DNA from: a virus
Strand: one strand, 5' to 3'
IMG/VR virus record: IMGVR_UViG_3300042335_000661
Coordinates: 1 to 45,656 of that record
Length of the DNA: 45,656 bases
Within the stretch, counting starts at the first letter, position 1. Each line of letters starts with the position of its first letter. Under the pieces are notes generated by a model. It was not told the DNA's origin. It was given only the letters and a program-made list of their open reading frames with translations, and made no database searches. Shown here one piece after another: positions 23,217-30,634 of the stretch. A program made the translations under genes and the position numbers.

Positions 23217-25430
23217 ATGACCCTTACCGAACTCTCGGACGCACTCTCCGTCCGTGTCGCAGAACTCTGCGCTCAACTCCTCCCAGCCGGCCGTCAGGTC
23301 GGCCCCCAGTGGATCGTCGGCAACGTCTTCGGCGACCCGGGCGACTCCTGTTACGTCGAACTCCAAGGCCCCAAGCAGGGCCTGTGGTACGACCACGCCG
23401 CTGGTCAGGGCGGCGATCTCCTCGAACTCGTCGGCCAGCATCACGTCTATTCCAAGGCCCAGGCCGCCCAGTGGTCCCGCGAATTCCTCGGTATCCGCGA
23501 CGATTACCAGCCCGCACCCCGCTCGTTCGACCCCCTCAAGCACGGCCACCGTAACGACGCATCCCAGCCGTACCGCTACGGCTCCGCAGCGTGGCCCTAT
23601 CCCGACGCCGACGGCACGATCCGCGCCTACGTCGTCCGGTTCGACCTCCCCGACGGCTCCAAAGACGTCCGCCCACTCCGGTTCCTGCCTCCTGACAACC
23701 AGCCGCCGGACCTCCTCAACCCCCGCCACTGGCGCTGGAAGGGCTGGACCGCCCCCGAAGACGTCCCCATTTTCAACCTCCACCTCCTCGCCCGGCGCCC
23801 GAACGACCCGGTCCTCATCGTAGAAGGCGAGAAAACCGCCGTCGCCGCTTCCAAGCTCTTCCCGTCCCACGTCGTCCTCACCTGGCAGGGCGGCTCCAAG
23901 CGCGTCGGCCGTGCTGCTATCGACCCGCTCCTGACACGCACCACACCCATCGTCCTGTGGCCCGACCACGACAAACCCGGCCGCGACGCCATGGTCTACC
24001 TGAAAGCCCGCCTACCGGCCGCCCGCCTCGTTTCCCTCCCAGCCACACTCCCTGACGGCTGGGACCTCGCCGACCCAATCCCCGCTGACGTATCCATCCA
24101 AGGCCTCCTCGACGCAGCTGGCGATCCACCACGGCCCGTTCCCGCTGCGCCGCAGCCCGCGTCACCTAATCCGCTTGACGACCTCCATTACGACCCCAAT
24201 TCCGGCCAGTGGTGGACCCGTAACGCCTGGGGCGATTACGCCCAGATCAACGGAGAGCGCGTCCGGACCCTCTTCACTGAGTCCGGCGTATCCCCTACCA
24301 AGGACCAAACCGGTGCATCCGACGTCGATCGCGAACTCCTGCGCCGCACCCGGGACACCCGCATCCGCTATGCCGGTTCCGTCGCCGGTCACCGCGCTGG
24401 CCTTTACGGCAAGGTTCTCGTCACCGAATCCGTCGCGCCACTGGAATCCGTCCCCGGCGACTGCGCCCGTCTCCAGACCTACCTCCATAACCTCCTGGAC
24501 CAGAACGACGACCAGTACTGGCGCCTCATCTACTGGCTCGCGCTCCGCCGCCGCGCCGTCCTCACCAACACCTGGAGAGCTTCGCAGGCCCTTGCCCTCG
24601 TCGGTCCCGCCGCGTGCGGCAAGTCCTTCGTCCAGGCTCAGGTCATCACCAAACTCCTCGGAGGCCGCATCGCCAAGCCCTACCGCTATATGAGTGGCGC
24701 CACCGAGTTCAACGGCGACCTCTTCGCCTCCGAGCACCTCTGCATCTCCGATGAGGCACCCGGCCGCGACATCCATTCCCGGCGCACCCTCGGCTCCCAC
24801 ATCAAATCCATGCTGTTCGACATCGACCAGTCCTGCCACCCCAAGAACCGCCAAGCCGTCACCCTCCGCCCCATCTGGGCTATGTCCATCTCCCTCAACG
24901 ACGAACCTGAGAACCTCCAAGTCCTCCCCCCGCTCGACCCGTCCCTCATGGACAAACTCATTATCCTCCGCTGCGTCCGCAATCCGCTCCCGTGGCCCGG
25001 CCCCGAAATCGAAGTCCTCCGCGAGATCATCGACACCGAACTCTCCCAGTTCTCCCACTACCTCGACGGCCTCACCGTCCCAGACCACCTCGTCGAACCC
25101 CGCTGCGGCCTCAAAGCCTACCAGCACCCGGCCATCCTCGAAGAACTCATGCAGCTGTCACCAGAGCACCAACTCATTGGCCTCATCGACACCGTGATCT
25201 TCGAGAACGAATTCCTCACCTGGAGAGGTACGGCCGCCGACCTCGAGACCATCCTGCGCGATTCCAAGTACGCCCGGGAAGCCGACCGCCTCTTCCGCTT
25301 CAACACCGCCTGCGGAGTCTACCTTGCACGACTGCATGAGCAGGATCCGGAGCGCATCAAGAAAACCAAGACCAACGGCAAGGTGAAGTGGGCTATCTCG
25401 CCGCCTCAAAAATCCGCAGCCTTGGATTGA
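23217..25430 (+). CDS. TOPRIM primase fused to a P-loop helicase-like NTPase
   Basis: A 737-aa protein. An N-terminal primase-like region (GLWYDHAAGQGGDLLELV, residues ~55-72) precedes a TOPRIM core: VEGEKTA (202-208) and WPDHDKPG (248-255). A second half starts around 410 with Walker A GPAACGKS (~463-470) and a Walker B-like LCISDEAPG (~514), as in phage primase-helicases of the P4/virulence-associated-E type. It should prime and help unwind the phage genome. Leucine is almost always CTC and arginine mostly CGC, unlike the downstream accessory genes. Confidence 0.82.
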   Translation: MTLTELSDALSVRVAELCAQLLPAGRQVGPQWIVGNVFGDPGDSCYVELQGPKQGLWYDHAAGQGGDLLELVGQHHVYSKAQAAQWSREFLGIRDDYQPAPRSFDPLKHGHRNDASQPYRYGSAAWPYPDADGTIRAYVVRFDLPDGSKDVRPLRFLPPDNQPPDLLNPRHWRWKGWTAPEDVPIFNLHLLARRPNDPVLIVEGEKTAVAASKLFPSHVVLTWQGGSKRVGRAAIDPLLTRTTPIVLWPDHDKPGRDAMVYLKARLPAARLVSLPATLPDGWDLADPIPADVSIQGLLDAAGDPPRPVPAAPQPASPNPLDDLHYDPNSGQWWTRNAWGDYAQINGERVRTLFTESGVSPTKDQTGASDVDRELLRRTRDTRIRYAGSVAGHRAGLYGKVLVTESVAPLESVPGDCARLQTYLHNLLDQNDDQYWRLIYWLALRRRAVLTNTWRASQALALVGPAACGKSFVQAQVITKLLGGRIAKPYRYMSGATEFNGDLFASEHLCISDEAPGRDIHSRRTLGSHIKSMLFDIDQSCHPKNRQAVTLRPIWAMSISLNDEPENLQVLPPLDPSLMDKLIILRCVRNPLPWPGPEIEVLREIIDTELSQFSHYLDGLTVPDHLVEPRCGLKAYQHPAILEELMQLSPEHQLIGLIDTVIFENEFLTWRGTAADLETILRDSKYAREADRLFRFNTACGVYLARLHEQDPERIKKTKTNGKVKWAISPPQKSAALD

Positions 25431-25444
25431 CGTAATCGCGTCAA
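25427..25444. promoter_or_regulatory. inverted repeat at the primase stop codon
   Basis: TTGACG (25427-25432) and CGTCAA (25439-25444) form perfect 6-bp arms with a 6-bp spacer, overlapping the primase TGA. The half-site resembles the TTGAC/GTCAA arms of the operator at 20841-20856, but the spacing differs. Confidence 0.4.
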
Positions 25445-25463
25445 CGTGTCATCGTTCTGACGC

Positions 25464-25883
25464 ATGAATGCAAAAACCATACTTCGCAACATGAAACCCG
25501 GAGATCAGGTGCGTGTCTCTGACGCACTGGTTTCCGAATCCGAACGAATGGGTGGATTCGCGGTCGATGGCAACTACCTCGTCTGCGTGAACGACCCGAA
25601 ACGCAACGACGCGCCCATCATCTTCGGCGCCGACGGTTACCGGAAGGGATTCAGCTGGATCAAAAACCTTCCTCCTGTCGGGTGGACCGGAACGACCAGC
25701 GACCTCAAGGCGGCCGTTGGTGACGCTGAGACACTCACCTCCTTCGGTCGTCGTCTCCGCATCTTCAATGAATCCACTGGATGCCTGGACCGAATGACCA
25801 AGTGCTCCACCCGCCCATGGCGCGTCAAGGAACATCCGGAGGATTACGACCTCTTCGACACCTTCATGAAGGATCCGCAGTGA
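25464..25883 (+). CDS. hypothetical protein
   Basis: A 139-aa mixed alpha/beta protein from ATG 25464, 33 bp after the primase. Visible segments: MKPGDQVRVSDALVSES, GNYLVCVNDPKRN, GFSWIKNLPPVGW, and an acidic end (HPEDYDLFDTFM). I do not recognise a family. It is coupled to the next gene by a GTGA overlap. Probably expressed with the replication genes. Confidence 0.65.
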   Translation: MNAKTILRNMKPGDQVRVSDALVSESERMGGFAVDGNYLVCVNDPKRNDAPIIFGADGYRKGFSWIKNLPPVGWTGTTSDLKAAVGDAETLTSFGRRLRIFNESTGCLDRMTKCSTRPWRVKEHPEDYDLFDTFMKDPQ

Positions 25884-26236
25884 ACATCCTCACGCGACTC
25901 ATGCGCCTTCAAGTAGGTGGAGGAATCCACCGTGACGCACACGATCCCGCTGTCTGGGAGCGCGCCGTTGCGATCGCCGAGCACCTGCCGCACCTGGAGA
26001 TCACCGAGTTCTCGATTACAGCCAATTCCATCTGCCCGAAGATCCAATCCGTCATCGCCAACGAAGGTCGCGAAATCGACTTCCCAAACAGCGGCGAGTA
26101 CACCATTGAAGAAATCTGGCTCGGTCAACCAGAGCCTCGTCTGAAGTTTGATACGTTCGAGGTCCACATCAGGAGATTCGCAAGATTCTTCCCGCAACTG
26201 GTGAAGAAACGCGGAACTACCCTGATTTTCAAATAA
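25880..26236 (+). CDS. hypothetical protein, GTG start
   Basis: A 118-aa protein from GTG 25880, overlapping the previous stop. It is helical at first (RLMRLQVGG, WERAVAIAEHLPHLEI), then mixed, and ends basic and aromatic (VHIRRFARFFPQLVKKRG). No family recognised. Last gene of the rightward replication unit; a strong terminator starts 14 bp after its stop. Confidence 0.65.
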   Translation: MNILTRLMRLQVGGGIHRDAHDPAVWERAVAIAEHLPHLEITEFSITANSICPKIQSVIANEGREIDFPNSGEYTIEEIWLGQPEPRLKFDTFEVHIRRFARFFPQLVKKRGTTLIFK

Positions 26237-26249
26237 ACGCGTAAACGCA

Positions 26250-26273
26250 CCCCCTTTGAGTAGGGGGTTTTTT
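26250..26273 (+). terminator. rho-independent terminator ending the replication unit
   Basis: CCCCCT (26250-26255), loop TTGAGT, AGGGGG (26262-26267), then six T. A second weaker AGGGG...CCCCT pairing with a seven-T run follows near 26285-26318. Confidence 0.88.
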
Positions 26274-26835
26274 GTAGGGTAAATGAGGGGTTTGGCGATA
26301 TCCCCCTACTGCGTTTTTTTGCCTCATTCTTAGGGCTTTCAGGAAGAATCAGAGCATGATTTCTGATTTTCAGAGGAGTAGTAGGGGGGTACCACAAACT
26401 TATTCGTTCCCCTATGCACGATGTTATGTGGCTTGGTTTGGAAACTGAGCCACACATAAACCTGCACTGGGAACCATTAATCTCTCTATTACCCCTTATA
26501 CCCCATACCAGAAGAGAGATAAGTCCTAAGAATCAGGGCAAAAACGCAGGGTGAGGGTAAGCGTATACCCCTCATGTACCCCCCATGGACCCCTCATGGT
26601 AAAGCGCTCTATGTCGGTTTGGAAAGTGTCCTAGGTATTGGGGAGGGGGTACCACGTTGAACGGTCGCCGAGTCTGGCCCCCCACCCCCGGCACCCCCCG
26701 GGGACGGTCCCGGCCCAAAGGAATCCCTTAGACGTGCCCGCGCCCGCGCCCGCCCTCAAGGCACCGTGCTAGCATGGAAGCCCGAGGCGCTGGGCGGTGC
26801 TAGCACCAAGGACGGCGGAAGGGGATGGGATCGGG
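26274..26835. other. long non-coding region, candidate origin of replication or control region
   Basis: This is the only stretch of more than 500 bp without a convincing gene. It holds at least four TACCCC hexamers (26490, 26499, 26566, 26577) and two inverse copies GGGGTA (26386, 26646), an 11-bp direct repeat GGGGGTACCAC (26385 and 26645), a perfect 8-bp inverted repeat ATCTCTCT/AGAGAGAT (about 26480-26520) around an AT-rich TTATA core, a TGTGGC/GCCACA hairpin (26427-26454), and two TGCTAGCA palindromes near its right end. Its left part is less GC-rich than the flanks. Repeats plus AT-rich core next to primase and helicase genes suggest an origin; this is inference. Confidence 0.45.
26768..26804. 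repeat. paired TGCTAGCA palindromes
   Basis: Two perfect copies of the octamer TGCTAGCA (26767-26774 and 26798-26805) lie 31 bp apart, about three helical turns, in non-coding DNA. The same palindrome occurs at nine other places in the genome, mostly inside genes. Confidence 0.7.
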
Positions 26836-27192
26836 TCAACCGAGGTCTGGGGGGATCGGGCCGGCGGGGGAAACGTCAAGGATCGGGGCGGAGGATTTCC
26901 CCTTCCCAGATGCGGAGGCGGGGCGGCGGGGCATGGCGAGCATATCGGCCAGCTGGTCGCGGAGTTTGCAGGCGGCACCAACGAGGCAGGCGCGATCGGA
27001 TGGGCTCAATCCCGGGGCGCTGGCTTCGGCGTGGACGGTTTCCAATTCCCGGCGGGCGCTCAGCACCATCCGGCCGGGCAACGTGAGCCTCGCGACCGAC
27101 AGGACCGCTTCATTCCGTTTCATCCTCCGTTGCAGGCTCTGGGGGCTTGCGTTGGGAGCCACCGATTCAAGCTCAGGCATGCCCTCAGACAT
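26836..27192 (-). CDS. lone leftward gene, helical protein of unknown function
   Basis: A 118-aa protein from ATG 27192 (27180 also possible). Visible parts: SPQSLQRRMKRNEAVLSVAR, RMVLSARRELETVHAEA, LSPSDRACLVGAACKLRDQL and a Ser/Pro tail. Codon third positions look coding and no rightward frame here is better. It is divergent from the 27301 gene and alone between two rightward units, the usual place for a regulator. A small terminase subunit is another possibility, since none was found by the large one. No HTH is evident. Confidence 0.5.
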   Translation of the reverse strand: MSEGMPELESVAPNASPQSLQRRMKRNEAVLSVARLTLPGRMVLSARRELETVHAEASAPGLSPSDRACLVGAACKLRDQLADMLAMPRRPASASGKGKSSAPILDVSPAGPIPPDLG

Positions 27193-27258
27193 ACAATGTC
27201 CGACGCCATTTTCAATCAATGTTTACCGAGGTTTTTTGGAAGAACTGCGAATGAGGTA

Positions 27259-27286
27259 TTGACGCATAAACCGCTTTATGTAAACC
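27259..27286 (+). promoter_or_regulatory. putative promoter with embedded palindrome for the accessory unit
   Basis: TTGACG (27259-27264), a 16-bp spacer and TAAACC (27281-27286) precede ATG 27301. The spacer itself is a perfect hairpin/palindrome CATAAA-CCGC-TTTATG (27265-27280), which would place a repressor between the -35 and -10 boxes. The transcript would have a very short leader without a Shine-Dalgarno. The -10 match is weak. Confidence 0.45.
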
Positions 27287-27300
27287 TACGGCTCCACGGT

Positions 27301-27414
27301 ATGAAAAACGAAACGAAACGAACTCTCCGAAACGCAGCGCTGGCCCTTCTCGGGCTGGCTGTTCTGGCCCTTCTGGGCTGGCTCGAAACTCAAGCCGGAC
27401 TCCCCAACCACTAA
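27301..27414 (+). CDS. 37-aa single-pass membrane peptide
   Basis: ATG 27301 to the stop at 27414. A basic N-terminus (MKNETKRTLR) is followed by one hydrophobic helix (NAALALLGLAVLALLGWL) and a short tail. It heads the accessory unit and lies 11 bp before the AAA+ ATPase gene. Its role is unknown; it could be a membrane anchor or effector for the ATPase pair or a small toxin-like peptide. Confidence 0.55.
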   Translation: MKNETKRTLRNAALALLGLAVLALLGWLETQAGLPNH

Positions 27415-27425
27415 CCAACCCAACC

Positions 27426-28499
27426 ATGGAATACCACGATATCGACACTGCGACGGTGCAAGCCCTCCGCGATGAATGCCGCAAACTGAAGCTCGGGACC
27501 GGGATGCAAATCGCCGGCGCTTCCAAGGCGACGCTACAGACGGCGCTTCGGTCCAATGCATGGCCGGCCCCGGCTCCCGCTCAGGATCCAGCGGCGGCGC
27601 TCACGGCCGCATTGGCCGCACTAATGCCGGCCCCCGGGATCGACGAAGACGCCGTGCGGCGTATCGTCCGCGAAGAGATCCCGGCCCCACCCACCATCCG
27701 GATTGAGATCCCGGGCCGGCCCGAGATCGAAATGGCCCGGCAGCACGAGCGGTTTCCGCTTCTGTTGCAGGTGCTAGCGTGCGGTCTCAACGTGCTCTTG
27801 GTGGGACCGGCCGGGACCGGAAAGACGACAGCGGCCCGGAAAGCGGCCGAGGCTCTCGGGCTTGGGTTTTCCTGCCTGAGTGTCGGCCCTCAGACCAGCA
27901 AGTCAGACTTGCTCGGATTCGTTGACGCCGGGGGCACGTACCGGGAGTCCTTGTTCGTCCAAGCCTACCGGGACGGGGGCGTGTTCTTGTTGGATGAAAT
28001 CGACGCCGGCAACGCCGGGGTCCTGACGGTGCTCAACGCCGCTCTGGCCGGCGACGTCATGGCGACGCCGGTGGGTATGGTTGCCCGGTCCCCCCGGTTC
28101 CTGACCGTTGCCGGGGCGAATACGTACGGCCAAGGCGCTTCCCGCCAGTACGTGGGCCGCAACCAGCTGGATGCGGCGACGCTGGATCGGTTCGCCGTGT
28201 TGGACTGGCCAGTGGACGAGGGGCTGGAAGCCGCGATAGTGGGCTTGCCGGCGCCGGCGCCGGTGCTGGATCTCGGCCGGGGCGGGCTGCTGGATGCGGC
28301 CGGGTGGCTGGCCCGGGTGCGGGCCGTGCGGGCTGGATGCGAAAAGCAACAGGTGCGGGCCGTCGTGAGCCCCCGGGCGACTCAGGCCGGCGTTGCCCTG
28401 CTAGCGGCCGGCGTGGGCCGGTTCTGGGTTGAGGAGATGGTTCTCTGGCGGGGAATGCCGGCCGAAGCCCGGACCCGAGTGGAAGGGGGCGCGAAGTGA
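27426..28499 (+). CDS. MoxR/CbbQ-like AAA+ ATPase
   Basis: A 357-aa protein. An N-terminal helical and Pro/Ala linker region (1-100) precedes the AAA_5-type domain: Walker A GPAGTGKT (~127-134), Walker B VFLLDEID (~185-192), sensor-like GANTYGQGA and an arginine-bearing ATLDRFAVLDW segment. MoxR, CbbQ and CobS proteins work as ring chaperones with a VWA-domain partner to remodel or insert cofactors into targets. The next gene looks like that partner (GTGA overlap). Arginine codons are mostly CGG, unlike the primase. Confidence 0.85.
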   Translation: MEYHDIDTATVQALRDECRKLKLGTGMQIAGASKATLQTALRSNAWPAPAPAQDPAAALTAALAALMPAPGIDEDAVRRIVREEIPAPPTIRIEIPGRPEIEMARQHERFPLLLQVLACGLNVLLVGPAGTGKTTAARKAAEALGLGFSCLSVGPQTSKSDLLGFVDAGGTYRESLFVQAYRDGGVFLLDEIDAGNAGVLTVLNAALAGDVMATPVGMVARSPRFLTVAGANTYGQGASRQYVGRNQLDAATLDRFAVLDWPVDEGLEAAIVGLPAPAPVLDLGRGGLLDAAGWLARVRAVRAGCEKQQVRAVVSPRATQAGVALLAAGVGRFWVEEMVLWRGMPAEARTRVEGGAK

Positions 28500-29281
28500 G
28501 CCGCACGACGATTGAGTGTGACGGGCTCACGGCGTTCCTGAGCCCCGGCCCGAGGCAGTGCGCTCCGGACCATCGAAGCAGCGAGACGGGCTCCGTGGAA
28601 TTCACTGGGACCCGGTCCTATGCCGAGGCCGTGCAGTTGATGCGGGACGGGTGGCCGGCCGGCGCTGAATTGGCCCGGGCGCTGAGCGCTCAGCTGAACA
28701 GCGAGACGGCCGACAGCATGACGACGGAGCGGCCGTGCCCCGTCTGGGACGTGGCCGGCGACGATGCCGACGTGAGCCGGTTCCTCGAAGGCGAGCCCGA
28801 GAACATGGTGGCTTGGATGCCCGAGGCAGTCCCGGCGGCCGGGCGGGTTGTCCGGATCCTCCTTGGCGGCCGGGTATCGTGGGCCGTGGACGAAAGCGCC
28901 ATGCAACGGGCGGCCGTGATGATGGCGGCGGCGGCCGATGCGCTGGAAGCCCGGGGCGTACGGGTTGAGATCGTGGTGGCGTATGCGCTGGCTTGGGGCG
29001 GTACCGAGGTGGAGATCAGGCACCGCCTGAAAGCGGCCGAGGAGCCGCTGGACCTGCCCCGGGTTGTGGCCGGGATGCATCCGAGTGCGTTCCGTCGGGT
29101 GGCGTTCCGCTGGATGGAAACGATACCGACACTCCCGCACGGGTACGGGTCCGGTGGGACCATCACGGCGGCCGAGGGGGACGTGGTGCTGGATATCAAC
29201 AAGCTGTCCGCGATCAAGCCCGAGGGCCGGGTGGCGTGGTTGAGGCAGCAAGCCGAGGCGGTGCTCGGGATCCCGGCCTGA
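28496..29281 (+). CDS. probable VWA-like partner of the AAA+ ATPase (DUF7192-like)
   Basis: A 261-aa protein from GTG 28496, overlapping the ATPase stop. The pattern GTRSYAEAVQLMRDGWP, ADVSRFLEGEPENMVAW, a VRILLGGRVSWAV strand, AADALEARGVRVEIVVAYA and HPSAFRRVAFRWMET is that of phage proteins paired with AAA ATPases, which I recall as DUF7192. The alternating strand/helix order is VWA-like, but a complete MIDAS (DxSxS) is not visible. Probably forms a two-component chaperone or nucleoprotein-remodelling pair with the upstream protein. Confidence 0.6.
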   Translation: MSRTTIECDGLTAFLSPGPRQCAPDHRSSETGSVEFTGTRSYAEAVQLMRDGWPAGAELARALSAQLNSETADSMTTERPCPVWDVAGDDADVSRFLEGEPENMVAWMPEAVPAAGRVVRILLGGRVSWAVDESAMQRAAVMMAAAADALEARGVRVEIVVAYALAWGGTEVEIRHRLKAAEEPLDLPRVVAGMHPSAFRRVAFRWMETIPTLPHGYGSGGTITAAEGDVVLDINKLSAIKPEGRVAWLRQQAEAVLGIPA

Positions 29282-29368
29282 GTAGAGCACGGCCGGCCCT
29301 TCGGGGCCTGCCCTCTCTGCCCAGATGGGTTGACGGACGCCGGGCCGATCCCGGCAGGAACAGGACAG

Positions 29369-29384
29369 AAAAAACTATGAAGAC
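29369..29384 (+). promoter_or_regulatory. repeated start-site leader, copy 1
   Basis: AAAAAACTATGAAGAC, containing the ATG of the DUF3846-like gene, is identical to 30079-30094. A partial third copy lies at 32509-32520. There is no Shine-Dalgarno in front; the A-tract may serve as translation enhancer. Confidence 0.6.
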
Positions 29385-30012
29385 GACAGAACAGGACCCC
29401 CGCACGGTGCTAGCCAAGAGCCTCCGGATTGATCCAGCGGCGCGAACCATCACGGCGGCGGTGGACAGCTGGAATTCAGCGCTGGAATGGATCGGCGCTG
29501 ACCTACTCGAACGGGTTGGATGCGGATCCGGCGTTGACTGCTGGATTGATGAGGAGGGGATGCTCCGCGACGGGGCCGATCACTGGATCCTTGGGGGCGA
29601 GCAGCTGCTGGCCGGCCGGGCCGTCGTGGTGGGCGGCGTTGGTGGGGAGTGGACGGATTTGCCGATCCCGACCGGAGTCGTTGCAGCGGCGGTGGGTTGG
29701 ATCCCGAACGCGTTCAAGGCTCAGGCTCAGGAGATCGCCGACGGGATGCGCCCGGTTGCCGTGCCGTGGAACGCCGATGGGATGGCGCAGCTGGAGAAGA
29801 TGAACCGCGAGCACGCCGGCCGGGTGGAATTGCTGGCGGTGGCTGCCGTGCAGGGAATGGAAATGCTAGCACTCGGGGACTGCGTGACCGGGCCGGACGG
29901 GATAACCGGGTTCGTCCAGGCGATCAACGGGGACCGGGTGACGGTGCTGACGTTGAACGGGACGCCGGTGTTCGACCGGGCGGAGTTGGTGAAGGTTGAG
30001 GAAATCGACTGA
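29377..30012 (+). CDS. DUF3846-like protein
   Basis: A 211-aa protein from ATG 29377. The N-terminal part (SLRIDPAARTITAAVDSW, then GVDCWIDEEGMLRDG and LAGRAVVVGG) fits the DUF3846 pattern, in which a short polar region is followed by a 'GxAVVVG' strand. The C-terminal part (MEMLALGDCVTGPDGITGF, GDRVTVLTLNG) is a small beta domain. Function unknown. It is separated by 95 bp from the VWA-like gene; that leader holds a GGCCGGCCC/GGGGCCTGCC hairpin. Confidence 0.6.
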   Translation: MKTTEQDPRTVLAKSLRIDPAARTITAAVDSWNSALEWIGADLLERVGCGSGVDCWIDEEGMLRDGADHWILGGEQLLAGRAVVVGGVGGEWTDLPIPTGVVAAAVGWIPNAFKAQAQEIADGMRPVAVPWNADGMAQLEKMNREHAGRVELLAVAAVQGMEMLALGDCVTGPDGITGFVQAINGDRVTVLTLNGTPVFDRAELVKVEEID

Positions 30013-30078
30013 CCCGGGGAGCCCCTGCGTGACAGGCGGGGGTTTCGCGGATCGGTCCCCAGTAAGGACTGACCGAGG

Positions 30079-30094
30079 AAAAAACTATGAAGAC
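30079..30094 (+). promoter_or_regulatory. repeated start-site leader, copy 2
   Basis: AAAAAACTATGAAGAC is identical to 29369-29384 and again includes the start codon (30087). The preceding 66 bp contain a CCCCTGC/GGCGGGG hairpin followed by TTT, possibly a partial terminator between the two genes. Confidence 0.6.
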
Positions 30095-30359
30095 AGGACA
30101 TACACCAGAACCGTGGTACGTCGCCTTTGGGGCTGACGACGCGGTGATTCACAATGGGGTCACGAACGCCAGCGTCAACGACGGCGCGATTGCGTGGAAA
30201 ACCAATGATCGCCTGATGGCAGCTGCACCTGAGTTGCTGGCGGCGTTGGATGGGATCATGCAGTGGTGGATGGAAACGGACGGCGGGGACGATATGCCTG
30301 TGGACCTGTTTGATCGGGCTCATGCCGCGTTGGCCAAAGCCCGGGGAGGTGCCCGGTGA
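30087..30359 (+). CDS. conserved small phage protein (TPxPW...LLAAL type)
   Basis: A 90-aa protein. HTPEPWYVAFGADDAV near the N-terminus and RLMAAAPELLAALDGI in the middle form the usual pattern of a small protein present in very many phages (TPGPW ... IAAAPELLAAL). To my knowledge the function is unknown. Its stop overlaps the next GTG. Confidence 0.85.
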   Translation: MKTGHTPEPWYVAFGADDAVIHNGVTNASVNDGAIAWKTNDRLMAAAPELLAALDGIMQWWMETDGGDDMPVDLFDRAHAALAKARGGAR

Positions 30360-30634
30360 CCTCAACCCACGTATTTCACGCCGCATTCGCTGCGGCTCAG
30401 CTATCCGCACGCATCGAATCCGGCCGGATTGCAGTCTCGGAGAAGATCGCTGCCGCTGCTGTCGGCATGGCTGACGCCGAGGCTGAAGGAATCGACTGGG
30501 GACAGGTGAATTTCGATGATGTGTGCGATGCAGTGGCACGGATGATCGAAGGTCACCTGATTTGCTCAGACGCCGATCTGGACGACTTGCGCCGAAATGC
30601 CGCCCAGATTGTCAGGAAGGAGGGGGGAGCGTGA
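30356..30634 (+). CDS. hypothetical protein, GTG start
   Basis: A 92-aa mostly helical, acidic protein (FHAAFAAAQLSARIESGRI, then EGIDWGQVNFDDVCDAVAR). No family recognised. GTG 30356 overlaps the upstream stop, and its own stop overlaps the next GTG, so the three genes are probably translated as a chain. Confidence 0.65.
   Translation: MTSTHVFHAAFAAAQLSARIESGRIAVSEKIAAAAVGMADAEAEGIDWGQVNFDDVCDAVARMIEGHLICSDADLDDLRRNAAQIVRKEGGA

Noticed and set aside
24162-25127. A 321-codon leftward frame opposite the primase-helicase
   Set aside because: It is a by-product of the extreme CTC/GCC codon usage of the primase gene; its composition (Gly, Val, Glu, Asp only) is not protein-like.
26797-27414. 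A 205-codon rightward frame over the lone leftward gene
   Set aside because: Only its last 37 codons (from 27301) look real. The upstream part is low-complexity Gly/Arg sequence and crosses the divergent promoter.
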